Source of the DNA: Silene noctiflora
Lineage: Eukaryota > Streptophyta > Magnoliopsida > Caryophyllales > Caryophyllaceae
Reading direction: 5' to 3'
DNA length: 25,367 nucleotides
NCBI GenBank assembly: GCA_009801015.1
Contig: VHZZ01005629.1
Span: forward strand, 3,195 to 28,561
Part shown: in pieces, positions 1-9,295 of the stretch
Position numbering within the stretch: position 1 is the stretch's first letter
How the letters are laid out: each line of letters begins with the position of its first letter
Notes under the pieces: generated by a model
Told to the model about the DNA's origin: nothing
Seen by the model: only the letters and a program-made list of their open reading frames with translations
Databases searched by the model: none
Program-made: the position numbers and the translations under genes

Positions 1-39
1 TCCTGCCTCAATTTTCCAAATTTGAAGTCTTCAGGTGTT

Positions 40-527
40 CCCGGCCGGTCAGCCGGCCGCCGGTGGCATGACCGGCTGGGAGATCTTGACCAAGGCGAAA
101 TGTTAGTTGACTTGATAGATCATCAGGTGCTCCCGGCCGGTCAGCCGGCCGCCGGTGATATGACCGGCTGGGGCACTTTCTTCCTCATTTTCACATTTTC
201 TTCATTTCTTCATTCAGCTTGTACTCCCAGCCGGCAGGCCGGCTGCCGGTGTCATGCCCGGCTGGGAATGTTCCTGCTTCTTTTTCACATTTCCTAGCCA
301 AGTGTTCAACTACATGAGCTCCCAGCCGGTCAGCCGGCCGCCGGTGGCCTACCGGCTGGGAAAGCTTCTTAACTTTTTTTCTTCCCTCTAAGGGCATGGT
401 CCCCCCAGCCGGCAAGCCGGCTGCCGATGGGAGACCGGCTGAGAAAGCTTCTTGACATCTTTTATTTCCTCGAAGGGCATGGTCCCCCCAGCCGGCAGGC
501 CGGCTGCTGGTGGGAGACCGGCTGGGA
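40..527. repeat. Array of six GC-rich palindromic units
   Basis: Six units of about 40-42 bp at 40-81, 132-173, 226-267, 321-361, 404-443 and 487-527. Each runs from CCCAGCCGG (or CCCGGCCGG) through a GC-rich middle to CCGGCTGGG, so the ends pair as a 9-10-bp stem, with inner GCCGGC/GCCGG pairing. Spacing is 83-95 bp; the spacers are pyrimidine-rich and differ, except that the last two units share spacer text (AAGCTTCTT... and AGGGCATGGTCCC). Alignable reading frames run through on both strands, as expected of GC-rich repeats, but nothing in them is recognisable. Origin unknown. Confidence 0.85.
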
Positions 528-743
528 ACCACTGAAGAGCTTTTTCCACTTCTTTCCTTCCTTGTTCCGAAACAGGCCCTTTGGCTCCTATTTTCTCGAT
601 TTCCGCGCCAATTCCTGCAAGGCGAGACAAGTAATCATAGTACGGGAAATAAGGGGACAAAACGCACATAAGGGCACACAAATCCGCGCGAATCGGGCCA
701 AAATATGAAGAAAAGAGTAAGGAAAGAAGACTAATTCGGACAC
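528..743. other. Unassigned spacer between the palindrome array and the LINE
   Basis: No gene or clear repeat. Base composition is mixed, with several CG-containing words (TCCGCGCG), unlike the AT-rich intron DNA to the right. It may belong to the same element as the palindromes. Confidence 0.4.
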
Positions 744-767
744 TTATCACCGCCCAGCAGGTGATAA
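744..767. repeat. 8-bp inverted repeat at the LINE break
   Basis: TTATCACC at 744-751 and GGTGATAA at 760-767 with an 8-bp loop, exactly where the LINE coding homology ends. Confidence 0.7.
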
Positions 768-1928
768 AAAAATCCCGTTCCACGACTCTATCCGCTTAGA
801 TACCCCTTCCACCATGCTTTCAAAGATGTCTCTTTTTGATGATTGGAATTCTACCGGTATACCAAGGTATTTCTCGATTCCTTTATTCTTTTTAATTTCC
901 AAGCATCTCAGAATATCCCTTGCCTTACTCATTCTTGTACTGGGGCTAAAAAGAATTCCTGATTTTTCCTCATTTAACTTCTGTCCCGCCGCATCACAAT
1001 ACTCATCCAAGATTTGCTTAAGATGTTCGACCGATTGACCCTTATCCTGTAAGAAGAAAACCGAATCGTCTGCGAAGAAGAGATGGGTTAGAGGTTTGAT
1101 CCCCTTACATAGTTGAATCCCTCTGATCTTACCCAACTCCTGAGCATGCATAACGTTTCGAGCCAACACCTCCATACAAAGGATAAATAAATATGGGGAT
1201 AAAGGGTCCCCCTGCCTTAAACCACACCTGGGTGTGAAGCTACGGAGTGGTACCCCGTTTAGCAACACCTCATACGTTACCGTCGACACACAATTCATGA
1301 TGAGTGAAATCAGGTTACCTTGGAAACCAAAGCGTTGGAGTACCCTTTCCAGAAACGACCACTTGATTCGATCATATGCCTTACTCATATCCGCCTTAAA
1401 CGCACATATCCCATTCTTTCCTTTTCGATGACCATTTATTTTATGAATCGCTTCATGAGCCAACAGAATGTTATCACTAATATGTCTACCTTGGATGAAA
1501 GAAGTCTGAGTTTCACTCACCAGATATCTCATAACCTTTGTCAAACGGTTTGTAATACATTTCGTAATGACTCTCATTACTACATTACAAAGACTTATCG
1601 ATCTATAATCAGCAACCCCCTCAGGACTCTCAGATTTTGGGATTAACGTAATAAAAGTTCTATTCAATTCCTTTAGCACTTTCCCAGAGTTCAGAACCGA
1701 TAAAACTGCTCTCGTCACATCCTTTTTAACCAAGGGCCAACATTTCTGATAAAAACAAGCAGGAACACCATCCAGTCCCGACGCCTTGAAGGCCCCCATT
1801 TGGAAAATTGCACATCTTACCTCCTTCGCTGTGAAAGGTCTTCCAAGACGCTCCATATCTCCCTCCTGAATGCCCCTCGTACTGTGCGCCAACATTTTTT
1901 CCGATTGTTCAAAACACCCCTCATCCAC
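747..1928 (-). pseudogene. LINE ORF2, reverse transcriptase part
   Basis: A 393-residue frame with reverse-transcriptase blocks in order: FKASGLDGVPACFYQ, LIPKSESPEGVADYRSISL, QTSFIQGRHISDNILLAHEA, FKADMSKAYDRIKW (first catalytic Asp), GLRQGDPLSPYLFILCMEVL and HLFFADDSVFFL (FADD, the other two Asp). The frame stays open upstream of 1928 to a TGA in the endonuclease overlap. It ends at ...SWNGIFLSPAGR; the rest of the thumb, the Cys-rich/RNase H-like C-terminus and the tail are absent. Confidence 0.95.
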
Positions 1929-1929
1929 A

Positions 1930-3162
1930 CTACCGATATCTGCCTTGTATATATAGCTTCATATACTCCATCTGAAACACATCCCCTACTTCTGCTGGGT
2001 CGTAGATCCACTGTCCATCATTACCTCTTATACCATGTATATAATTTCGCCCAGCTCGGCCTTTAACCCAAATAAAGAAATATTTTGTACATGTATCCCC
2101 CTCCACCAACCACTTCATTTTTGCCCTTTGCCTCCAGTATGTTGATGCCGCAATAGCGAATTCCTTAGCATTCTCATGAACCTGATTATACACCGTCTCA
2201 TCCCTCTGCATGATGGCCACATTCATCCCATTTTCCAGCTTGTAATCAAACTCCTCCCATTTCCTATCCCATTCTCGTTTCTTATCTAACGCCCATTTTT
2301 TAACCCATGTTCTTATCCCGCCTAGTTTCCGGCAGACTTGGAAAGTCGGCGACCCCACAAAAGCTTGCAACCAAGCCTCCTTAACTCCCATCAAGCACTC
2401 TTCATAATTAAGCGCCCATGCATCCAATCTATATGGTTTCTTTCCTTCACATCTGATTACATTAAGATCAACCTCAATGGGAGCATGATCCGAAAATTGA
2501 ATAGGATAATGCTTTATTCCGGTATTAGGGAATACCGTCAACCAATCCTTTGATCTCATGGCCTTATCAAGTCTCTCATAAACCCTTTTCTCCCCCTCCC
2601 TATTATTGCACCAAGTGAAACGGGGTCTCTTAAATGGTATATCTATTAATTCCATCGTTAATTTCCACATATTAAAATCATATGCCCCATTTATCGATCT
2701 ACTTGAGTTACTCATTCTATCGCATTCGTATTCAACTTGATTGAAATCCCCAATAATAAGAAAAGGGAGTGAACTACTTCCCAAAAATTCACCCAAATGC
2801 TTGAAGACCATGGACCGATTCGAGTACGTTGGATCCCCATAGAACAACACAAGATACCATAAACGACCATTATACTTTTCCACTAANAGGATGATAAAGT
2901 TTTTACATGACATAACAAGGCTTAGCTTAGCCTCCTTCTTCAATCCCACCCATAGCCCATCGGATGTCCCCAAGGCACCCACCCCACAAAAGTTCCTAAA
3001 ACCACATGACCTAAAAAGTGGGCTAATCTTATTCGCATTACATTTAGTTTCACTTAAAAACAGAAAATCATAATAACTAGTAGATAAAATCGCTCTTATC
3101 TTAGGAATTATAGGGGAGAGCGAATTATTTAGCCCCCTACAATTCCAACACAAACCCTTCAT
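1930..3162 (-). pseudogene. LINE ORF2, AP endonuclease-like part
   Basis: A 410-residue frame opening MKGLCWNCRGLNN, with the endonuclease landmarks in order: NCRGL near residue 8, SETK near 38, YGDPT, IGDFN, FTWCNN, ERLDKA and SDHAPIEVDL. After that comes the plant LINE linker WRQRAKMKWLVEGDTCTKYFF. It stops at 1930, where the reverse-transcriptase frame takes over one base out of phase. The single ambiguous base in the window (2886) falls in a CTN codon, so it is Leu whatever the base. Confidence 0.92.
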
Positions 3163-3704
3163 GACGAACGAGGAGGTTGTGAAGGCCCAACCTCCGCAAA
3201 GCCGACTTGACAGTTCACTGAGGAAGATCCACTTGATTCATCTATCTCCATCTCCTGCACACTCACCCTAAAAGCTCCCCTGATCTGCTTCTCCCTGCAC
3301 TGTTTTATCCCTTCCCCATAACATCCTTTTTTTGCTAGTCGAAGCAGGTAGTCCTTAGCATTCTCCAGAGACGTTTTTGCAGCTTCAGGTAGAATATAAT
3401 CACCAGCTTCAGTGCAGCATTTTCTCTTCCTTGCCATCCACATTTCCTCCTTGAATTTCCTCCTTAGATCAGATTCATGGTATACATCAGCCAAACCCAT
3501 GAATCCATCTGAGGTGTTTCCAGTTTCAATATTAGCAAATAGCCTTGCTTTAGCTCCTACTTGTGGAGTGTCAAACCAGTCCTCAGCCTGTACTCTGTCC
3601 CCATTCTTCTTATTTGTTGAATTTTCAGCTTCCTCGAATAATTCCTCCAATGGTTTGAGAGCAGAAGATCCAGCTTGTATTTCCTTCCCTTTTTCGAGCA
3701 GGTC
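3159..3704 (-). pseudogene. LINE ORF1 C-terminal remnant
   Basis: Open from a TAA at 3705-3707 to TGA at 3159-3161, with no ATG near its start, so it is the back part of ORF1. The residues are charged (EELFEEAENS, DLRRKFKEEMWMARKRK), as in the RNA-binding/coiled-coil tails of LINE ORF1. No CCHC knuckle is visible. Its TGA overlaps the ATG of ORF2 as ATGA. The assignment rests mainly on position. Confidence 0.7.
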
Positions 3705-3747
3705 TTATTCTAACTACTCCATTGCACATTTACACCCTCCATCGTCA

Positions 3748-3883
3748 GAGAAAGGGTAACATAATAAGTTGATGCTAGACCTGTCAAAACTCGACTCGAC
3801 CTGATCCAAAAACCCGAGAAAGGGTAACATAATAAGTTGATGCTAGACCTGTCAAAACTCGACTCGACCCGATCCAAAAACCC
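3748..3883. repeat. 68-bp tandem duplication across the hAT element's left end
   Basis: Positions 3748-3815 and 3816-3883 match at 67 of 68 bases (CGACCTG versus CGACCCG). The unit holds flank sequence, the 8-bp target copy GTTGATGC and the first 40 bp of the hAT-type element, so target copy and terminal repeat occur twice on the left. Confidence 0.9.
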
Positions 3884-4468
3884 GACCCGCCCGACTCGTT
3901 TTTGTAGGGTTACAAACCCGATTTTTTGACCCGGGACCCATTTGACCAGAACCCGGAATGACCCGTTATCTTAGGGTCGAGACCTGACCCGAACGGGTCG
4001 ACCCGTTGGATCAAAGATAAATAAAGAGTTTTATAAAATATTAATATTTATATATTATATTTGAAAAAGATAGTTAAAAATTGTTTTTTATTATTAAAAA
4101 TTACAAATACAACTAACAAGTCAATTTTATACAACTTTTATAATACTTAATAATAAAAAAATTATTAACAAAATTTTAATTTAATAATTATGTCAATATA
4201 ATTAACGTAAACGTCGAAATAATTAATGTAAACGTTGAATATGATAAAAATATTAATTTTAAATATGTTTTACGTTTTTAAAAATTATTTTTTTAATTAA
4301 AAAAATAGATTAAAAAAGTTGTTATAAATTATTTCTTGACCCGCATTCTAACCCTAACCTAACCCATGACCCGTATGACCCAATCCGTATCTAACCCGAC
4401 CCATACTCTGACCCGACACATATGATCCGACCCAGGACCCGACCCGCATGACCCGTTTGACAGGTCTA
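3776..4468. mobile_element. hAT-type non-autonomous DNA transposon (MITE-like)
   Basis: Ends TAGACCTGTCAAA (left) and TTTGACAGGTCTA (right), a perfect 13-bp terminal inverted repeat. It is flanked by 8-bp direct copies GTTGATGC at 3768-3775 and 4469-4476; an 8-bp target duplication and TAG-type ends point to hAT. No transposase frame. Both sub-terminal zones are full of GACCCG-type words in the same orientation; the middle is extremely AT-rich. If the inner terminal copy is the original end, the element is 3844-4468 (625 bp). Confidence 0.85.
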
Positions 4469-4476
4469 GTTGATGC

Positions 4477-4979
4477 TCATATGAAAGTATGAAACCTCCA
4501 CATATCATCCATAAAACTTTCCTCCTAACAAAGGGGCTAAGACATTCGGTTTAAAGCATAAATGATGAATTACAAATAAATTATACGTCATTATATTGTT
4601 ATATGTTTAATTTTATTCTTTTTAATAATTATGGAGACTATGAATTAAGGATAAGTTTTATTCGTTTTGGCACAAGATACATGTCAACCGAGACAAGCCG
4701 ATTAAGTGAAGCATCGAAGTAACTCGGTTTCTTCCAACTAGAGAAAGCACAGCTGAAAGTTCAACCAAATTTGTCTAAACTAGAAGCGCTCTTATTTGAA
4801 ACTGGACCTAAACAAAGGAGGGAAGAATAAAGACTTCGCGACAATATACACTACACAACCTGGCTGACCTACGGAATTTGGATACACCAAATCTATCAAT
4901 GAAGAATTAATGCCTCCCTCAGCTAGAGATTTTTATAACAATGATGATAAATATACACAGCAAATTCATCCAAATTAAC
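4477..4979 (-). other. 3' UTR and downstream flank of the capping-enzyme gene
   Basis: No coding potential. The part next to the stop is presumably 3' UTR. From about 4477 to 4640 it is AT-rich spacer up to the hAT-type element. No structured motif stands out. Confidence 0.5.
4657..4662 (-). terminator. Poly(A) signal AATAAA after the capping-enzyme gene
   Basis: A canonical AATAAA on the minus strand 318 bp past the stop. The 4640-4979 stretch has no other gene and reads as a 3' UTR. A weaker AATAAG-type hexamer lies nearer the stop (about 4792-4797), so shorter transcripts are possible. Confidence 0.5.
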
Positions 4980-5135
4980 CTAGATGCGTTCCATTTTTGC
5001 AGGTGGCGGCTTTCCTTTCTTCTGGCTTCTGCTGTCCATCCGAATACGATCGGCATACATTGGCAGTGTAATGATCTCATTTATCTCATTCAACAGAACG
5101 TCTTCTGTTATATTGTCTGTTATGCTTTTCATAAC
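4980..5135 (-). CDS. Capping enzyme exon 17 (residues 626-676) and stop
   Basis: Encodes VMKSITDNITEDVLLNEI, then LPMYADRIRMDS and a basic proline-rich end KKGKPPPAKMERI before TAG at 4980-4982. The YADRIRxD string is the usual end of the family; the short basic tail after it is variable. Acceptor ATGCAG. Confidence 0.95.
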   Translation of the reverse strand, partial: VMKSITDNITEDVLLNEINEIITLPMYADRIRMDSRSQKKGKPPPAKMERI

Positions 5136-8100
5136 CTGCATGATTCAGTAACATAACCCTCAAACAATTAGAGACTTTAGAGTATATTTTATGCAACATT
5201 CGCCTGAAGTAAAAAATATTTATGTTATGCTGAACCTTTCTGTAGGTGTTAAATTCATTTGGGGTTGACTTATCAACTCTCACTCGCATGCAGACCCATA
5301 CACTCTCCTCTGAATCCCACGAGCACTCAATAATTTTTCCTGCATACGATGATGGAGAATCGAAACCATCTGCAAATATTCAGAAGTATCATCAGGCATA
5401 AGATACCTGAATCAGTAATGTAGATAGAAAATAGATGCTTGTGACAAAAAAAACTACTGCCGACCAATTCATGGGGATCAGATGGTTCTTTTTTACAACA
5501 AAATAAACAGCTCCGAAACCATAACATTATTTGTAAGGCTGGAATTTCTGCTTTTGGTTCATGTTTTACTAAGACGAATGCGTGCTGGCTAGGGAGTCCC
5601 ATATTCATGTTCGACCACACAAACTATGATTAAAAAGGGACACCGGAGAGAAGGGGGGACAAAGGGAGAGTTGATTTATAATATTTTATTATCTGGGAGA
5701 GAGCAACTGGAGGAGGGAAAGGAAAGATAGGAGACACGAGTGGGATAGATCCCTTCTTATTACCAATAACAGACCAGTTGTGCCATTCGTTCTCCATCTC
5801 ATGTCCCATGACCTGCTACTTTTGACACACCTTGATATAACTTGGCAAAACTTTTAAGGTGTGATGAGTCAAAAGGAGAATATTGTGAACCTAAGAAGGG
5901 ACACGAGTGGGATAGATGATCCACTCCCATTATTACCTTCGTTTCCCCTCTGCAAACCATAATCCAGAAGAACAACAACTCTTTCTGAAGTCTTCTTCGC
6001 CTTATTTAAATGTAATTAACATTCACAAGTTACATGTTCTGCTAAATCACTTTAATCCAAAAAGGGGGAACACGCCAACTCAGAGAAAGCTAAAAGAACG
6101 AAGAACAAGAAACAGGAAAGATGAACTTTAACCTCCAAAGGTAACTCTATTGTTGTCCATCAACCGCTTCTTCCCTCGATCATACAAATAAAGATATTCA
6201 GCACCATCTTCTCCTACCTGGAGAGAAAAACGGATAACAAATCAGTCGAGGACTGCTTCACTTAAAAATCAAAATTTAGATATGTAACCAAGAGCATAAA
6301 TAGAATAAAGGACAGTTTCTAAACAATACCTCAAATAGAAAATCAACTGAATTCATTTCAGGGTATTTCCACTTTAAGAGTCCCTCGTGAGTCCTGGGAA
6401 CATAGGGATCATCCCAACCCTAATGATGCAGTATACAGAAAAGGCAAGTTAAATCTTAACAGGAGACTTTCCAATTGTGTTGTGAAATTGCAAGGGATAG
6501 CCTCAACAGTCCTGATGCTCTCAAAGAATTATCATTCTTTTCTCTATGTTAAAATCTCTAAGAATAAAACAGATTCGATACCTAAACACATGTTTATCAT
6601 TGGAATTCAACTCGTATTTTGGACGAGATAAAAAACGAAGTACCATTAAAAGAGCGGATTATAATCTTAATACATATCCCTTTCATTTAAAATTTTGACC
6701 CTAGTTTATAGCTCAGCACTCAATTCTTTAACTCTCTAGTGCAACTTTTGAGTTTGATTTATGAGTGATTTTGGAAAATCCTGAAAATAGTAGCTGAGAT
6801 AATTTAATACTAAACCTATTTCTGTATTGTATGTGAGACTTTGTAAATGAAGACCATTCCAGAGTAATTCCACATAGCAACTGCTATAAAAATTTACCTG
6901 AAATATAAGACCATCGGCATCATGAGAAAGTTTAGGGATGAATTCTTTCAGAACCTTTCCCACAGTTGAGAGTAACCAAAAGTCCTTCCTCCTAACCTGA
7001 GAAACATCATATAATAAGCTCCTACAAGCCACAAAAAATGACCTCTGACAATGGACTAACTATAGTATGAATCGAACAGCATACCCTAAATGGTTCTAGA
7101 TCATATCTATAAGGAGGTTTAGGGTTTTTGTCCATTGCCCGCCGCTCATTCTTTCGAGGATCAACCACCTCTTTCTCAATCAACTTCCAACGCTCACAAA
7201 ACGGTAGCTGCAAGGAAAGAATTTATCAGAACAATGGAATGAACTCAAACACTAAGTGGTCCTTTGCAAAGTACATTCACATCAGTGGCAGATATTTGGA
7301 TATCAGAAGGATGCAACATTGGATCAAAGCACAGAAAATGTTCACAAACTGTGGTCTGTGGATTAGCTTGGGGAGTTGCCAAACACAAACTCACATGTAG
7401 ATCATTTTTTTTTTTTGGCAAAGACAACACTGTTATCCGCATTTCAGTAGATAAGGAATTACAGACAAGGAACAGAGCAGGCTTCATTAGATACTGTTCT
7501 CAAGAAAGAGAATCATGGGTGAAAGGAAAATTGAAGATCAAGTGAATTCAAATAGATTGGCTACCTGGAAACCACTCTAGCATCCCCGCTTTAGGACACT
7601 GCCTTGAACAAGATCACCTAAAACTCCTATTCTTTACATCAGAACATAATATTCCCTCTGTTCTTTGATGAATCACGGATCACTAAACCAAATGTTGACA
7701 TTACAAAACTAGCCAGTTTACCACATCGGTCACTTGCAAACAAAAATCAACTATGGGTTGCAATAGTTCCCTCCCTTCTCTTTCTAGCTTCCCCAGCCAT
7801 TCAAATATGAAAAGGGATTTCTATAGTTGTTCATTAAACTAGCAACAAACTTAATAAAAGAGAGTGAACCTATCAAAGGAAAAATACAGAAAGGAAACTG
7901 GGAACATATCAAAGGGACAGAGGGAGTAAAATGAAGTCATCAGTGATCTTTAGCTGATAAAACTAAATCCTCGCATGATGTCTATATTTGATAACTGACT
8001 TAGCAGCAAAAATAAAAAAGGACTTGCAAGAAAAATAGAGAACACAGCACTGACAATTGACAGTGATAAAAACGAATTTGAAAGTTAGTTCAAAGGTAGA

Positions 8101-9250
8101 AATTGAGCAGAACTTTCACATTCGCTCAGGACAGCTATGCAAGGAGAAAGTAGCGGGGCACAAGACACTCAATCGATGACTGCTATACACTCATCTACTA
8201 TCCTAAAATACACCTCATATATCAATTCATGATCTCAACTTTCAAGGACTTCAGCTTCAAATATCTGATCGAGGCTAGCAAACCCTAGATTTCAGAAATG
8301 ACAAATGTTACTTTAGAATGACTTCTGTGCATTTTATCGTCAAGCCAACCTGTATCCTATGTCCAACATGGTCATGCTAGCATAAATGTTAAGTCCAATC
8401 ATCCACTGATTGTTCTGTGGTGCATCAGGTGGGATGACATGGATATCCACAGCTCTTAATCTTCTAATAGTCTTCTAAGAAAATCCCATATCACTCAAGT
8501 CTTAATGGTTGGTAGAGACACTAGGGAGTAAAGACGAACCTTTTCTTGCTACCAACCTCGTGCATTTTAAATTCAGTTACATACTATCCTGTGTTATGGA
8601 GCCTGTGCACGTATGTGTATCACTTGCACAGATAAAAACAAGCCAACATACAAAGATATTGTTATTTTGCTATTCCCCTCTTCGTCGCCAAGCAAGACGG
8701 TCAATCAGAAGTTATCTAAATTTAGATTCTACAAATGACATCAACACCCAAAGCTGAATCACTAAATGAAGGTTTGGATGCTGCTAATCACATTACAATC
8801 ATGATTCTTTTTTTTATAACTCTTAATAGTCATTAACCCTTTGTTTGGATGGATTAACTTTGAGGAAAACGGAGGAGACAATTTCAATAGTTTTGATAGA
8901 ATTAGAGGCAAACGAAGATGGGAAAATGACGCCTCCATTTCCCTCCTACAAGATAACTTAGAATTTTTCAAACACAAAATATTTGGATGGAAAATGACAT
9001 TACTCCTCCCTGCTCCCTCCCTTCCATTACCTACACTCCCCACCTCCTTTTGTGTATCCAAACAAGGGTAAATGACAAAAAGGGTAAACAGATTAGAATC
9101 CACCCCCCAAAGTAATGTAGTAATGATTCCTCTCCATTACTTATCACCAATCTTGTCATAGTTCTTGTTTTAAGAACTATTACTCCGGTAATAGTTTTAC
9201 CTCCATCTCAAGTGAGCCATAAAGTTTTTCTCTTTAGCTATTGCCCAAGC

Positions 9251-9295
<45 letters not shown>

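Larger units (their letters stand above)
747..3704 (-). mobile_element. L1-type plant LINE, truncated at both sides
   Basis: Non-LTR retrotransposon read right to left: ORF1 remnant (3159-3704), ORF2 endonuclease (1930-3162), ORF2 reverse transcriptase (747-1928). The order and the motifs WNCRGL, GDFN, SDHAPI, KADMSKAYD and FADD are those of plant L1 elements. There is no poly(A) tail or 3' UTR: homology stops in the thumb region right after LSPAGR. ORF1 lacks its beginning. It carries one frameshift between endonuclease and reverse transcriptase, so it is dead, but long open frames suggest fairly recent decay. Confidence 0.93.

Noticed and set aside
40-527. CRISPR-like look of evenly spaced palindromic repeats with differing spacers
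   Set aside because: The genome is plant nuclear; the spacers are 42-54 bp, low-complexity and partly shared, the repeats vary, and there are no cas genes.
22-783. Overlapping open frames with PAGLPAAGLPAGG-type peptides across the GC palindromes
   Set aside because: GC-rich palindromic repeats keep frames open on both strands; no domain, no start context and no conserved protein.
8841-9071. Open frame of 76 codons on the plus strand
   Set aside because: It coincides with the PIF/Harbinger-like MITE and reads through its terminal repeats; no protein signal.
9159-9196. Riboswitch or attenuator from alternative hairpins
   Set aside because: It lies deep inside a plant intron, not near a start codon or splice site; more likely mobile-element debris.
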